A stretch of 64,000 nt of DNA. It comes from VXPQ01 sp965248175. GTDB taxonomy: Bacteria > Bacteroidota > Rhodothermia > Rhodothermales > VXPQ01. The stretch covers positions 248,001-312,000 of the forward strand of contig OZ252093.1 of NCBI GenBank assembly GCA_965248175.1, written 5' to 3'. The notes below the pieces were generated by a model, which searched no databases, was not told where the DNA came from, and saw nothing but the letters and a program-made list of their open reading frames with translations. How positions within the stretch are numbered: position 1 is the first letter of the stretch; every line of letters begins with the position of its first letter. This document shows, one piece after another, positions 16,699-25,806 of the stretch. A program made the position numbers and the translations under genes.

Positions 16699-17508
16699 AT
16701 GACCTGGTGGGAAGCAACGCTTCTCGGTCTCATTCAGGGAATAACGGAATTTCTCCCCGTTTCCTCCTCGGGACATCTTGTCCTCGTCCAGCACCTGCTT
16801 GGACTGGAGATCGATAGCATTACTTTCGAAGTATTCGTGCATTTCGGCACGGTCCTGAGCATCGCCACGGTATACCGCGTCCGTATCCTTGAAATAGTGC
16901 GCGGTGTGTGGGAAGGCGTACACCGGCCCGGTCAACTCGGCGCACAGTACCGCAGCAACCAGGACTTTCGGTTTGCGATCTTCATCCTTCTCTCCATGAT
17001 TCCCGGCGGGATACTGTATGTGCTTTTCAGGGAACCCCTGGAAGCCGCTTTTTCAGCGCCGCATATCACCGCCGGCATGCTCCTCGTTACGGGCGCCCTG
17101 TTGCTGCTCACCCGAATTCGCCCTCGCCCCGAGGGAGATATATCTGCAGGGAAAGCGATCGTGACAGGAGTGGCGCAGGGGCTGGCGATGGTCCCCGGTA
17201 TTTCCCGTTCGGGGGCAACGATCTGCGCCGCGCTGTACCAGAACGTACGCCCCGCGCAGGCGGTCGCTTTTTCGTTTCTGATGTCGGCGCCGGTCATTAT
17301 AGGTGCAACGGGTATTGAGGCAATACGTCTTGCGCAGGCCGGAAACATAACGAATTTGTTCCCGATCCTTGTGGGTACGCTCGTTGCATATGTGTCCGGC
17401 ATATGGGCAATCAGGACGGTAATCCATTTCGTGCAGCGGGGAAATCTGGCCTGGTTCGCCTATTATTGCTTCCTTGTGGGCGGTCTGGGGCTGTGGTGGT
17501 GGTTGTAA
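16699..17508 (+). CDS. uppP: Undecaprenyl-diphosphatase
   Basis: A 269-aa integral membrane enzyme that dephosphorylates undecaprenyl pyrophosphate to recycle the lipid carrier for peptidoglycan and O-antigen; overproduction in other bacteria gives bacitracin resistance. Both active-site motifs are present: GITEFLPVSSSGHL near the N-terminus and VPGISRSGATI in the second half. About eight hydrophobic segments are visible. MTWWEATLLGLIQG at 16699 is the family start; longer upstream readings add an unrelated extension. It is 41 bases before der on the same strand. Confidence 0.95.
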   Translation: MTWWEATLLGLIQGITEFLPVSSSGHLVLVQHLLGLEIDSITFEVFVHFGTVLSIATVYRVRILEIVRGVWEGVHRPGQLGAQYRSNQDFRFAIFILLSMIPGGILYVLFREPLEAAFSAPHITAGMLLVTGALLLLTRIRPRPEGDISAGKAIVTGVAQGLAMVPGISRSGATICAALYQNVRPAQAVAFSFLMSAPVIIGATGIEAIRLAQAGNITNLFPILVGTLVAYVSGIWAIRTVIHFVQRGNLAWFAYYCFLVGGLGLWWWL

Positions 17509-17549
17509 ATGGGAGATATATGGAAAAATCACGGGGAGGCAAGTAGCCC

Positions 17550-18869
17550 ATGAGGCTGGTAGCTGTCGTTGGCCGCCCGAATGTGGGCAAGTCAACTCTC
17601 TTCAATCGTCTCGTGGAGGCGCGGCAAACCATCGTGCATGACGAGCCCGGGGTAACGCGCGACCGGGTGTACGGCACGGTCGAATGGGCGGGGCATACGT
17701 TCGACGCCGTGGATACGGGGGGATTCGTACCGGCTACCGCCGAGGTGTTTGCAGAGGCCATCCGCGAGCAGGTGCATATCGCCATCGACGAGGCCGACGC
17801 CATTCTTTTCGTCGTGGACGTCATGACCGGCGTCACAGACCTCGACGAGGAACTGAGTGCGGTGCTCCGCCGGACGGACAAACCTGTTCTGGTGGTTGCC
17901 AACAAGGCGGACAACGACCAACGACGCTGGGAAGCCGGCGTGTTCTATGCACTCGGGTTGGGGGAAGTATATCCCGTGAGCTCTATCAACGGAACAGGCA
18001 CCGGGGAAATGCTTGACGACCTGACGGCTGTGCTGCCGGATGCCCCGGAGGCCCCGCCTGAGGATACCCGCATTCGTGTGGCGCTGGTCGGGAAACCGAA
18101 TGCCGGTAAATCTTCGCTGGCGAACGCCATTCTCGGATTTCCCCGCTCCATCGTTACGGAAATACCCGGTACGACCCGGGACGCCATCCACTCGGTGATC
18201 GAGTTCGAGGACCGGGAAATCGTGCTGGTCGATACGGCCGGGCTGCGCAAGCGGGCAAGAGTGGCCGGGAACGTAGAATTTTATGCTACGCTGCGGACTC
18301 ATCGAGCCCTGGAGGCGTGCGACGTCGCAGTGCTTCTGATAGACGCCGCCGATGGGCTTCAGATGCAGGATATTCGCATTCTGAAGCAGGCGGAAGAACT
18401 CAAAAAAGGACTCGTTATCGCCGTAAATAAATGGGATCTGGTCGAGAAAGAAACCAACACGGCCCGAGACTGGCGACGCGGAATCCGCAAGCGGCTTCCA
18501 ATGCTGGACTACGTGCCCATATTGTTCATCTCCGCGCTCACCCGGCAACGAGCGCACACCGTGCTCGGCTCAGCCATTGGAGTCCATGAACGGCTGCGCC
18601 TGCGCATTCCGACCCATGAAGTAAACGAGGTGATGCAAAAAGCCATCGGCAGGCATCATCCTCCAACATGGCGCAACCAGTTTGTGCGGATAAAATATGC
18701 ATCGCAGGTGGCGTCGAACCCTCCCGTATTCGCTTTCTTTTGCAATTATCCGCAAGGCGTACACGAGTCGTACCGGCGATATCTCGAAAACGAACTCCGC
18801 AAGGCGTTCGATTTCAGCGGTGTTCCTCTTACGCTGGTGTTTCGCGCCAAATCGCGGGAGCGCGCGTAG
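17550..18869 (+). CDS. der: Ribosome assembly GTPase Der (EngA)
   Basis: The 439-aa protein has the tandem GTPase architecture unique to Der, which acts in 50S subunit maturation. Domain 1 begins with VVGRPNVGKSTLFNRL (residue 6) and has DTGG and NKADN. Domain 2 has LVGKPNAGKSSLANAI (about 180), PGTTRDAI, DTAGLRKRARV and NKWDL. A KH-like C-terminal domain follows, with HHPPTWRNQFVRIKYASQ and PVFAFFCNYP. Length is normal. It sits between uppP and nuoI. Confidence 0.97.
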   Translation: MRLVAVVGRPNVGKSTLFNRLVEARQTIVHDEPGVTRDRVYGTVEWAGHTFDAVDTGGFVPATAEVFAEAIREQVHIAIDEADAILFVVDVMTGVTDLDEELSAVLRRTDKPVLVVANKADNDQRRWEAGVFYALGLGEVYPVSSINGTGTGEMLDDLTAVLPDAPEAPPEDTRIRVALVGKPNAGKSSLANAILGFPRSIVTEIPGTTRDAIHSVIEFEDREIVLVDTAGLRKRARVAGNVEFYATLRTHRALEACDVAVLLIDAADGLQMQDIRILKQAEELKKGLVIAVNKWDLVEKETNTARDWRRGIRKRLPMLDYVPILFISALTRQRAHTVLGSAIGVHERLRLRIPTHEVNEVMQKAIGRHHPPTWRNQFVRIKYASQVASNPPVFAFFCNYPQGVHESYRRYLENELRKAFDFSGVPLTLVFRAKSRERA

Positions 18870-19057
18870 CTTTCGCTTCCGGCGGCGCCTTCCGAAACCA
18901 CGTTGCCCAAAGCGCTTCCTGCACGCTGCGGTTTTTTCTGCAAGCGGGCGGCGTATTTTCGCGATCTTCTCTGGCGAACCCTCGCGATATCCGTCGCCAG
19001 GGCGTATCTTGAGCAGTATCTTTGCTTTGATGTTTTTTCGCTTCATCCGAGTCCGCC

Positions 19058-19708
19058 ATGTCTGGCAAACCGGTACCTACGAAAAAGAAGAACGAACGAA
19101 CGCTCAATTTCTGGGAGCGTCTGTATCTCCCGGAAGTGTTCAAGGGGCTTGGGTACAGCTTTCGCAAGATGCAGCAGCCAAGCTATACCCTCCAGTACCC
19201 GGAAGAGCAATGGTATCCCCCCGACAGTTATCGCGGTCGCCCGGTGCTGGTCGAGGAAGAGGGTCGCCCCCGTTGTGTTTCCTGCAACCTGTGCGCACGG
19301 GCTTGTCCCCCGATGGCTATTTCCATGCAATCGCGCGAGATGGAGGGTGCCAAGGAACGCGAACCGGAGTGGTTCGAGATCAACATGCTTCGGTGCATCT
19401 ACTGCGGGTATTGCGAGGAGGTTTGCCCCGAAGAAGCAATCGTCATGTCGAAAGAATACGATTTGACTTTTCAGAACCGCGAAGAAGCCGTATTCGGTCT
19501 CGAGCGACTGCTTATGCCGGCGGAGCGTCTCAAGGACCGGTTCGATTGGCTCGAAGCCTACAAGGACCGGCAGTTTGGAGAACAATGGGATTTCCGACGG
19601 GAAAACAACGTGCATAGTCTCAGGGACCGTTCTTTTCTTGCATCGCTGGCCGAGGAGATCCACAGCGACACAGAGGCTCCGGCCGAGCCGCTCCCCGATA
19701 CGGAATGA
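19058..19708 (+). CDS. nuoI: NADH-quinone oxidoreductase subunit I (orphan)
   Basis: A 216-aa ferredoxin-type subunit of respiratory complex I, carrying clusters N6a and N6b. Two full [4Fe-4S] motifs are visible: CVSCNLCARACPP (Cys73, 76, 79, 83) and CIYCGYCEEVCPE (Cys113, 116, 119, 123). The N-terminal LYLPEVFKGLGYSFRKM is the usual membrane-proximal helix. The C-terminal 90 residues are longer than in compact NuoI proteins. No other nuo genes are adjacent, so the complex I cluster must be split. Its stop overlaps the next start (ATGA). Confidence 0.9.
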   Translation: MSGKPVPTKKKNERTLNFWERLYLPEVFKGLGYSFRKMQQPSYTLQYPEEQWYPPDSYRGRPVLVEEEGRPRCVSCNLCARACPPMAISMQSREMEGAKEREPEWFEINMLRCIYCGYCEEVCPEEAIVMSKEYDLTFQNREEAVFGLERLLMPAERLKDRFDWLEAYKDRQFGEQWDFRRENNVHSLRDRSFLASLAEEIHSDTEAPAEPLPDTE

Positions 19709-20241
19709 TCGACGCCTCCGACGTTCCCCGAACCGCCGGGGTACGCCAGGCATTACTGGATCAACTGGCGTATCTGATCGACGAAACAACTGTGCTGCGA
19801 AAACATCTCGGACGCATTCCGGAAAGTGTTCTGGAAGGGCGGCCGATAGAAAGTGAGCTCTCCTTCCTGGAAATGTATGTGTCGCTGTACCTTTTTGACG
19901 AAAAGGTATACTCCCCGGCTGTTGCTCGTCTGGCGGAAGGGAAGGATGTTTCCCTCGACGTACCCGGAGCAAGAGAGATGCTTGACGACATAGCGCCGGA
20001 ATGCACGGGAATAGAGGCCGTGCTCGATCATATCAGCAGGGCCCGTTCAGGGTTGGCGACATTATTTTCCAGACTCGATGTACATGCGTGGACATGTCCT
20101 GTTACGATCAATGGCGCCGCTACGGACGTGTTTGGTCTGGCTCATCATGTCATCCGGCACGATGTCGATCTTCTGCGCAGGGCAGCGACCCGGCTTCACG
20201 AAAGCAGGCTCACGTCGCGCAGGGAAGACATTCCCAAATAA
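19705..20241 (+). CDS. DinB-like four-helix protein, function unknown
   Basis: A 178-aa helical protein without signal peptide. The layout of helices and the C-terminal FGLAHHVIRHDVDLLRRAA resembles the DinB/YfiT superfamily, whose members bind a metal through three histidines; the first His expected in helix 2 is not obvious, so the assignment is tentative. The start overlaps the nuoI stop by 4 bases, implying coupled translation. That is unusual for a complex I gene and is the only functional hint. Confidence 0.55.
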   Translation: MIDASDVPRTAGVRQALLDQLAYLIDETTVLRKHLGRIPESVLEGRPIESELSFLEMYVSLYLFDEKVYSPAVARLAEGKDVSLDVPGAREMLDDIAPECTGIEAVLDHISRARSGLATLFSRLDVHAWTCPVTINGAATDVFGLAHHVIRHDVDLLRRAATRLHESRLTSRREDIPK

Positions 20242-20391
20242 TGCGGTGGGGGGCGGCCCCTAAAAAACGTGCATCCAGTGTAACGATTGCAGAAAAACTT
20301 CGTCTAATAGATTTAAGGTCTGGAGCAAAGACGAAAATCCGTATCTTGCCAGCCATTTTTGTTAAAAAATCCTTGCATCGCTCCGGGTAGC

Positions 20392-21414
20392 ATGGCCGCA
20401 CGCGAAAAGACATACGAAGACATCGCCTCGGCATTCCGACAGGGAAACTTCAAGCCGCTCTATTTTTTCTACGGCGATGAGCGGTTTCTTACCAACGAAT
20501 TGCAGGATGTCCTGCTGGCGAATGCCCTCGCCCCGCACGAACGGGACTTCAATCTCGATATTGTGTATGGTCCCGATACAGATACACAGCACGTGCTGGC
20601 GCTGTGTGCGTCCTACCCTGTAATGAGTGAGCGGCGTGTCGTGATCGTGCGCGACTTTGAAAAACTGAAGGACAATCGCCTGTTCAAAGAGTATGCGCAG
20701 CGTCCGAATCCGTCGGCGGTGGTAGTGCTCGTATGTGGCTCGAAGCCGGACCGCTCAAGGCATCCCTACCGGGCTCTTCGGGAACACGCCGTTGCCATGG
20801 AAAGCAAGCCGCTCTATAGCAACCAGATGCCCGGCTGGATCAAGCAGCGCGCAGCAAAGCAAGGATACGATATGACGCAGGAGGCCATACACATGCTGGC
20901 CGACTATGCAGGCGCCGATCTCGGGACGGTTGTCCGCGAGATGGAAAAACTTGAAACCTATGCTGCCGGACGAGAGACCATTACAGCGGACGATATTGTT
21001 CGCGCGAGTGGACATAGCCGGGGTTTCAATGTCTTCGAACTACAGAAGGCGATAGGCGAGCAGCGCGGCAGAGATGCGTTTCACATTGTGGAACGAATGT
21101 TGCAGCGTGCATCGAATGTGCGCGGGGAAGCACTCATGATCATTGCCGTCCTGAACGCTTATTTCACGAAGCTTTGGAAACTCAGCGCCTGCGAATCGTC
21201 CATGTCGAACCAGGAAATGGCACGCCATATTGGCATATCGCCATTTTTTGTCAAGGAATACCTGACAAGCCTCCGCCGATACAAGGCGCCGGCGATCCGG
21301 AATGCGTTCTCCGTATTGCTGGCAGCGGATTACGAACTGAAGGGAGGGGCTGTGCGGAGCGAACGTCTGGTGATGACATTAATGCTCCGCAAAATACTAT
21401 CGCCCCCCTCATGA
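20392..21414 (+). CDS. holA: DNA polymerase III subunit delta
   Basis: A 340-aa clamp-loader subunit. KPLYFFYGDERFLTNELQDVL is the typical start of the AAA+-like domain without functional Walker A. Later segments are VVIVRDFEKLKD, the conserved DYAGADLGTVVREMEKLETYA and the helical C-terminal collar domain (NVFELQKAIGEQRGRDAF, ALMIIAVLNAYFTKLWKL). Delta opens the beta clamp and works with gamma/tau and delta-prime. The ATG at 20392 is chosen over a codon 11 residues upstream because the family begins with a short stretch before YGDE. Upstream, 20242-20391 is AT-rich and likely contains its promoter. Confidence 0.9.
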   Translation: MAAREKTYEDIASAFRQGNFKPLYFFYGDERFLTNELQDVLLANALAPHERDFNLDIVYGPDTDTQHVLALCASYPVMSERRVVIVRDFEKLKDNRLFKEYAQRPNPSAVVVLVCGSKPDRSRHPYRALREHAVAMESKPLYSNQMPGWIKQRAAKQGYDMTQEAIHMLADYAGADLGTVVREMEKLETYAAGRETITADDIVRASGHSRGFNVFELQKAIGEQRGRDAFHIVERMLQRASNVRGEALMIIAVLNAYFTKLWKLSACESSMSNQEMARHIGISPFFVKEYLTSLRRYKAPAIRNAFSVLLAADYELKGGAVRSERLVMTLMLRKILSPPS

Positions 21415-21509
21415 CTACATTGCCGCGTTCGCCGCACAATAAGAATGGGGGACCGTACGTTCTCGATTTTGTGCGATAGACGTAAGCATACACCAAGGGA
21501 TGTACGCCC

Positions 21510-22172
21510 ATGCAAAACTCTCATGTCATAAAGCGCCGCAACACGGCCCGAAAGAACACGAATCCCAATACGCGGTATCTGGATGCGCTCAGTCCGATGA
21601 GCGACGAGGACCTGATGTCGCATTTTCAGGCAGGAACCGTAGAGGCATTCGATATCCTGGTAAGCCGGTACAAGGATCCGCTTACCAATTATATCTACCG
21701 GTTCCTCGGAGATATGAAAGAATGCGAGGACCTTCTTCAGGAAACATTCCTGCGGGTCTACCGCAACAGGCACTCGTACCGCCGCATCGCCCGATTCTCG
21801 ACATGGCTCTACACGATTGCCGGGAATCTCGCGCGGTCGGAATACCGGAAGCGCAAACGGCGTCGGATCTCTTCTCTGCAGTCGGTCAACAAGAACGATG
21901 AAGAGTACGAGATGGAAGTGCCGGACGAAACCTTCTCTCCGGATAAAGACACGGAAAGCTCGATCCAGGATTTCTACATCCAGGACGCGTTGACGAAAAT
22001 TCCGGAGGAGTTCCGTGAAGTGGTCGTGCTGCGGGACGTGCAGCAACTGTCGTACGAGGAAATTGCGGAGATCACGGGGTTGCCCATGGGAACCGTGAAA
22101 AGCCGAATTAATCGCGGCAGAACGAAACTTCAGATACTCCTGAAGGATATCTACTTTGTACAGGAGGAATAA
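21510..22172 (+). CDS. ECF-family RNA polymerase sigma factor
   Basis: A 220-aa sigma-70 family protein with only regions 2 and 4, as in extracytoplasmic-function sigma factors. Region 2 (about 45-115) contains DILVSRYKDPLTNYIYRF, DLLQETFLRVYRN and FSTWLYTIAGNLARSEYRK. Region 4 (about 150-210) contains IPEEFREVVVLRDVQQLS and the helix-turn-helix YEEIAEITGLPMGTVKSRI. A basic 20-residue N-terminal extension precedes it. AGGGA lies 9 bases before the ATG. The next gene is a small one-TM protein that may control it. Confidence 0.92.
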   Translation: MQNSHVIKRRNTARKNTNPNTRYLDALSPMSDEDLMSHFQAGTVEAFDILVSRYKDPLTNYIYRFLGDMKECEDLLQETFLRVYRNRHSYRRIARFSTWLYTIAGNLARSEYRKRKRRRISSLQSVNKNDEEYEMEVPDETFSPDKDTESSIQDFYIQDALTKIPEEFREVVVLRDVQQLSYEEIAEITGLPMGTVKSRINRGRTKLQILLKDIYFVQEE

Positions 22173-22245
22173 TCTCGCCTTGCAGTGCTTGCACGCATAG
22201 GGCCGGGATGCGGTGTAGGGTGCGATGAAAATCCTTTTGCCGGAT

Positions 22246-22284
22246 CCGGTCACTGCCTTATGCGTCACATAACACTGTGACCGG
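22246..22284. promoter_or_regulatory. Nested inverted repeat between sigma factor and its partner gene
   Basis: CCGGTCAC (22246-22253) and GTGACCGG (22277-22284) are perfect complements. Inside, TTATG and CATAA form a second 5-bp stem, separated by a 4-base bulge on each side. The whole folds into one long stem with an internal loop and a 5-base apical loop. It lies 73 bases after the sigma factor stop and 74 before the next start. No T-run follows. Confidence 0.5.
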
Positions 22285-22358
22285 TATTGAGTACCCGGTA
22301 GCAAGTATCCTTCGTCCGCAAGTTTTCCACCCGCAGTCGGAATCGGAGTAGTTTGCCT

Positions 22359-23003
22359 ATGCCTAACGGGTACAGCGATTCGAAACAATACGACGCCCCA
22401 AACCTCGAGGACGAGTTCCTCTGCGAATACGTGGATGGAACCATGGATCCTCTCGTTCGCGATGCGTTCGAGGAGTATGTGCGCGTCAATCCGGGCATGG
22501 AGGAGCATATCGAGTGCCTCCGGCGCACGCGCCGGCTTCTGTGTCGGTACGCTTGTCGATGCCGGGCGCCGAGCGATCTGCACGATCGGCTGCGCAATCG
22601 CATCCCTGGCGACACGTCCCACCCCGGCATTCCCTTACCTGTCGCGTCTGAAGACGCGGCAAAGGGGACCATAGCGTTGTCCTACGCCGTGACGGTGGTA
22701 TTAATGCTGGGGCTTGTTCTGGGAGCATCAGGGGTGCAATCCGGTAACGAATACGGTCAAATGGCTTCTTCCGCCATGACGGTATCCCGCGTACAGGATG
22801 CCCCGTCCCTCCCCTATACAGGCGAAGTGATGCGTCAATCCTCGTACGCGTCTGTGATTCACCCCCTACCCCATTCTCCGCGCCGCCACCATGCCCATCC
22901 GTGGCGCCACGCACGATCGATCGTAACCGCCGGCATCAAGCGCGAACTTCGGACCCCGGCGACGCCCGTCGGCTCCATGGTTGCCGAGGTTGTATATCCC
23001 TGA
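22359..23003 (+). CDS. Single-pass membrane protein, possible anti-sigma factor
   Basis: A 214-aa protein. The N-terminal 100 residues are acidic then cysteine/arginine-rich (HIECLRRTRRLLCRYACRCR; Cys53, 62, 66, 68). One hydrophobic segment at about 106-126 (LSYAVTVVLMLGLVLGAS) is followed by a Ser/His/Arg-rich tail. Position directly after an ECF sigma gene, an N-terminal EDEFLCEYVDGTMDP block like the cytoplasmic anti-sigma domain, and one TM segment all suggest an anti-sigma factor. The canonical zinc motif HxxxCxxC is not present (His50-x2-Cys53). GGAG lies 10 bases before the ATG at 22359; an in-frame TTG two codons upstream is less likely. Confidence 0.6.
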   Translation: MPNGYSDSKQYDAPNLEDEFLCEYVDGTMDPLVRDAFEEYVRVNPGMEEHIECLRRTRRLLCRYACRCRAPSDLHDRLRNRIPGDTSHPGIPLPVASEDAAKGTIALSYAVTVVLMLGLVLGASGVQSGNEYGQMASSAMTVSRVQDAPSLPYTGEVMRQSSYASVIHPLPHSPRRHHAHPWRHARSIVTAGIKRELRTPATPVGSMVAEVVYP

Positions 23004-23057
23004 TAGTTGTTTCGGAACGGGATGCCCTTCCTTGCGTGCAACGCAATATTCTGTATG

Positions 23058-23134
23058 GGGCCCTTAGCTCAGGGGTTCAGAGCGCTCGCCTCACACGCGA
23101 GAGGTCACTGGTTCAAATCCAGTAGGGCCCACCA
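23058..23134 (+). tRNA. tRNA-Val (anticodon CAC)
   Basis: A complete cloverleaf: acceptor GGGCCCT with AGGGCCC, D-arm TAGCTCAGGGGTTCAGAGC, anticodon stem CTCGC/GCGAG around the loop CTCACAC with anticodon CAC reading GUG, and T-arm with GGTTCAAATCC. The 3' CCA is encoded, unlike the two serine tRNAs of this window. Confidence 0.95.
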
Positions 23135-23198
23135 TACTTCTTCGTAGAAAAAACCATGCCTTTCCTGCCGACATTGCGGCCGGTATCCTGACGAGCAC

Positions 23199-24770
23199 AT
23201 GTCGGAAACGCTGAACGATCAGCAACAGCGCCGCCGCGAAGAGTTGCATGCGCTTCGTGAAGCAGGTATTGATCCGTATCCGTATGCGTGGGATGTCACC
23301 GACGAGACAGCGCACATCGTCGATACGTTCGACGATAACCTGAATCAACCCGGCGAAGACCGCCCCCCTCGGGATCGATACGATGTAGCCATCGCCGGCC
23401 GCATCATGTCGCTCCGTGTCATGGGCAAAGCCGCTTTCCTCGATGTGCAGGACGAGTCCGGCTCCATTCAGGTCTATGTGCGCCGCGACGATCTTCCTGA
23501 AGGATATTATCGCGATGTCATCCGGCGTCTGCTCGATATCGGGGATATTGTCGGCGTCAGGGGATTTGCCTTCCGGACGCGCATGGGCGAGATCAGCGTG
23601 CATGCCGAGGAATTCAGGATTCTGTCGAAGTCGCTTCGCCCCCTTCCGGTAGTCAAGGAAACCGACGACGGCGTACATAACGAGGTCACCAACAAGGAAT
23701 TCCGTTACCGCCAGCGGTATGTCGATCTGGTAGTCAATCCGGAGGTGCGGAACGTTTTTCGCCAGCGAGCACGCCTTATTGCGATCATGCGCCGCTTTCT
23801 GGACGACAGGGGGTATATCGAGGTGGAAACGCCTGTGCTCCAACCCATATACGGAGGCGCGAGCGCGAGGCCGTTCACTACACATCACAATGCGCTCGAT
23901 ATGACGCTCTATCTCCGTATCGCGGACGAGCTGTATCTGAAGCGGCTTCTGGTCGGCGGATTTACGGGTGTCTACGAGATTTCAAAAGATTTTCGCAACG
24001 AGGGACTCAGCCGATTTCACAATCCGGAATTCACCATGATGGAGCTGTACGTCTCCTACAAGGATTACCGGTGGATGATGGAGCTCGTTGAAGAAATGAT
24101 CGAGCACATTGCAATGGAATTGCACGGCACGCCTTATGTGAAGTCCGGCGAGCATACGATCTCCTTCCGCCGCCCCTGGAAACGCCTGCCGCTCTTCGAA
24201 GCCATTACAGAGTATACCGGGTATCAACTGCGAGACAAAGACACGCAGGAGATAGCGGATATTGCCCGGGAACTCGACCTCGAGGCGGACGCAAGCATGG
24301 GGACGGGCAAACTTATTGACCATATTTTCGGCGAGAAGGTAGAGCCACACCTCATCCAGCCCACCTTCATCACCGACTATCCGATGGCGTTGAGCCCGCT
24401 GGCGAAGCGCCATCGCAGGGAGGAAGGGCTTGTGGAGCGGTTCGAACTCATCTGCAATGCAAAAGAGATGTGCAATGCATTCAGCGAGCTCAACGATCCG
24501 ATCGACCAGCGCAACCGCTTCGAGGATCAAGCCCGGTTGCGCGCCGGAGGCGACGAGGAAGCCATGCAGATAGACGAGGATTACCTCCGCGCGATGGAGT
24601 ATGGCATGCCCCCCGCAGCCGGGCTGGGCGTGGGCATCGACCGCCTCACCATGCTGATGACAGGGCAGGAATCGATCCGGGACGTCATTCTGTTTCCTTT
24701 GCTCCGACCGGAATCCGGGCAGGAAGAAAGCGACATGCAGAAAAGCCAGGGCGAAGATCCTGCCGCATAA
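23199..24770 (+). CDS. lysS: Lysyl-tRNA synthetase, class II
   Basis: A 523-aa class II aminoacyl-tRNA synthetase that charges tRNA-Lys. The N-terminal OB-fold anticodon domain contains VAIAGRIMSLRVMGKAAFLD. The catalytic domain has motif 2 FRNEGLSRFHNPEFTMMELY and motif 3 GLGVGIDRLTMLMTG; RYRQRYVDLVVN precedes motif 1 as usual. A polar tail of about 20 residues (GQEESDMQKSQGEDPAA) follows motif 3. It lies 64 bases after the tRNA-Val gene and ends 9 bases from the convergent queG. Confidence 0.97.
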   Translation: MSETLNDQQQRRREELHALREAGIDPYPYAWDVTDETAHIVDTFDDNLNQPGEDRPPRDRYDVAIAGRIMSLRVMGKAAFLDVQDESGSIQVYVRRDDLPEGYYRDVIRRLLDIGDIVGVRGFAFRTRMGEISVHAEEFRILSKSLRPLPVVKETDDGVHNEVTNKEFRYRQRYVDLVVNPEVRNVFRQRARLIAIMRRFLDDRGYIEVETPVLQPIYGGASARPFTTHHNALDMTLYLRIADELYLKRLLVGGFTGVYEISKDFRNEGLSRFHNPEFTMMELYVSYKDYRWMMELVEEMIEHIAMELHGTPYVKSGEHTISFRRPWKRLPLFEAITEYTGYQLRDKDTQEIADIARELDLEADASMGTGKLIDHIFGEKVEPHLIQPTFITDYPMALSPLAKRHRREEGLVERFELICNAKEMCNAFSELNDPIDQRNRFEDQARLRAGGDEEAMQIDEDYLRAMEYGMPPAAGLGVGIDRLTMLMTGQESIRDVILFPLLRPESGQEESDMQKSQGEDPAA

Positions 24771-24779
24771 AAGCGCGCA

Positions 24780-25748
24780 TCACCCGGCGCTGTCGTGTGC
24801 ATTCCGGCGGGCAATGCGCACATTTCTCTTGAAACCGTCGAACTTGCTGCGCTGGACGGGACTCCTTCTGAAACGCCTCCGAAATTCTTCGAGGTCGATT
24901 TCCTCCCATACAACCAGTTCCGTATCGGTAACGCCCGGACGAGGCGCGTAGCGCTCCTCCCCCGAGGGCTTTTTGAACTTGTTCCAGGGACACACTTCCT
25001 GGCATATATCGCATCCGAAGATCCAGTTTTCGAATCCGGGTTGAAGCGATGCCGGAACATCGTCCCCACGATGTTCGATGGTCCAGTAGGAGATACACCG
25101 GTTGGAATCCACGGCGTACGGGCGATAGATGGCGTCCGTGGGGCAGGCATCGATGCACCGCGTGCACGAGCCGCAAAAATCTTCCGCCGGGCTATCGTAG
25201 GTCAATGGGGTGTCTACGATGAGTTCCCCAATGAAGAAATACGATCCGAGAGACCGGTTGATGAGATTGGTGTGCTTCCCTATCCAACCCAATCCACTGC
25301 GCTGTGCCCAGGCTTTTTCGAGCACCGGCGCAGAATCGACGAAAGCGCGGCCCTCAACACCGCCCGCTTCCCTGCCGAGCCATTCGAAAAGCGCATACAG
25401 ATTTTCCTTCATGACACGGTGATAATCTTCCCCCCAGGCATACCGGCTGATTTTACCGGCGGTTTTGTGGGCGGGCGGATCCACCGGATGGTAGTAATTA
25501 TGGAGTACGGAAACAACGCTGCGCGCTCCATCTACCAGCCGGCACGGATCGACGCGTTTTTCGAAATGATTCGTCATCCATTCCATACCGGCATGGCGTC
25601 CCCCGAGAAGCCATTTCTCCAGCCGCTCTGATTCCTCATCCAGTCGTTCGGCCTTTGCAATACCACAGGCATCAAACCCCAGATCGCGGGCGCGTGCCTT
25701 GAGCGCACGACTCAGCGCTTCGGGGTTGGTATGGCGTCCAGTCGACAT
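24780..25748 (-). CDS. queG: Epoxyqueuosine reductase
   Basis: The 322-aa enzyme performs the last step of queuosine synthesis, reducing epoxyqueuosine to queuosine in tRNA wobble position 34 with cobalamin and two [4Fe-4S] clusters. Visible are the N-terminal cobalamin-binding domain (KARARDLGFDACGIAKAE, MTNHFEKRVDP, RYAWGEDYH), then CGSCTRCIDACPTDAI, NRCISYWTIEHRG, and CDICQEVCPWN. DSAPVLEKAWAQRSGLGWIGKH carries the probable catalytic Asp. Length is near the short bacterial form without the HEAT extension. It is transcribed toward lysS. Confidence 0.94.
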   Translation of the reverse strand: MSTGRHTNPEALSRALKARARDLGFDACGIAKAERLDEESERLEKWLLGGRHAGMEWMTNHFEKRVDPCRLVDGARSVVSVLHNYYHPVDPPAHKTAGKISRYAWGEDYHRVMKENLYALFEWLGREAGGVEGRAFVDSAPVLEKAWAQRSGLGWIGKHTNLINRSLGSYFFIGELIVDTPLTYDSPAEDFCGSCTRCIDACPTDAIYRPYAVDSNRCISYWTIEHRGDDVPASLQPGFENWIFGCDICQEVCPWNKFKKPSGEERYAPRPGVTDTELVVWEEIDLEEFRRRFRRSPVQRSKFDGFKRNVRIARRNAHDSAG

Positions 25749-25806
25749 TATGCAGGAAACAGAAATAAACAGGTGTCAGGTACGCGGACAGGGCAGGCGA
25801 CGTCAT

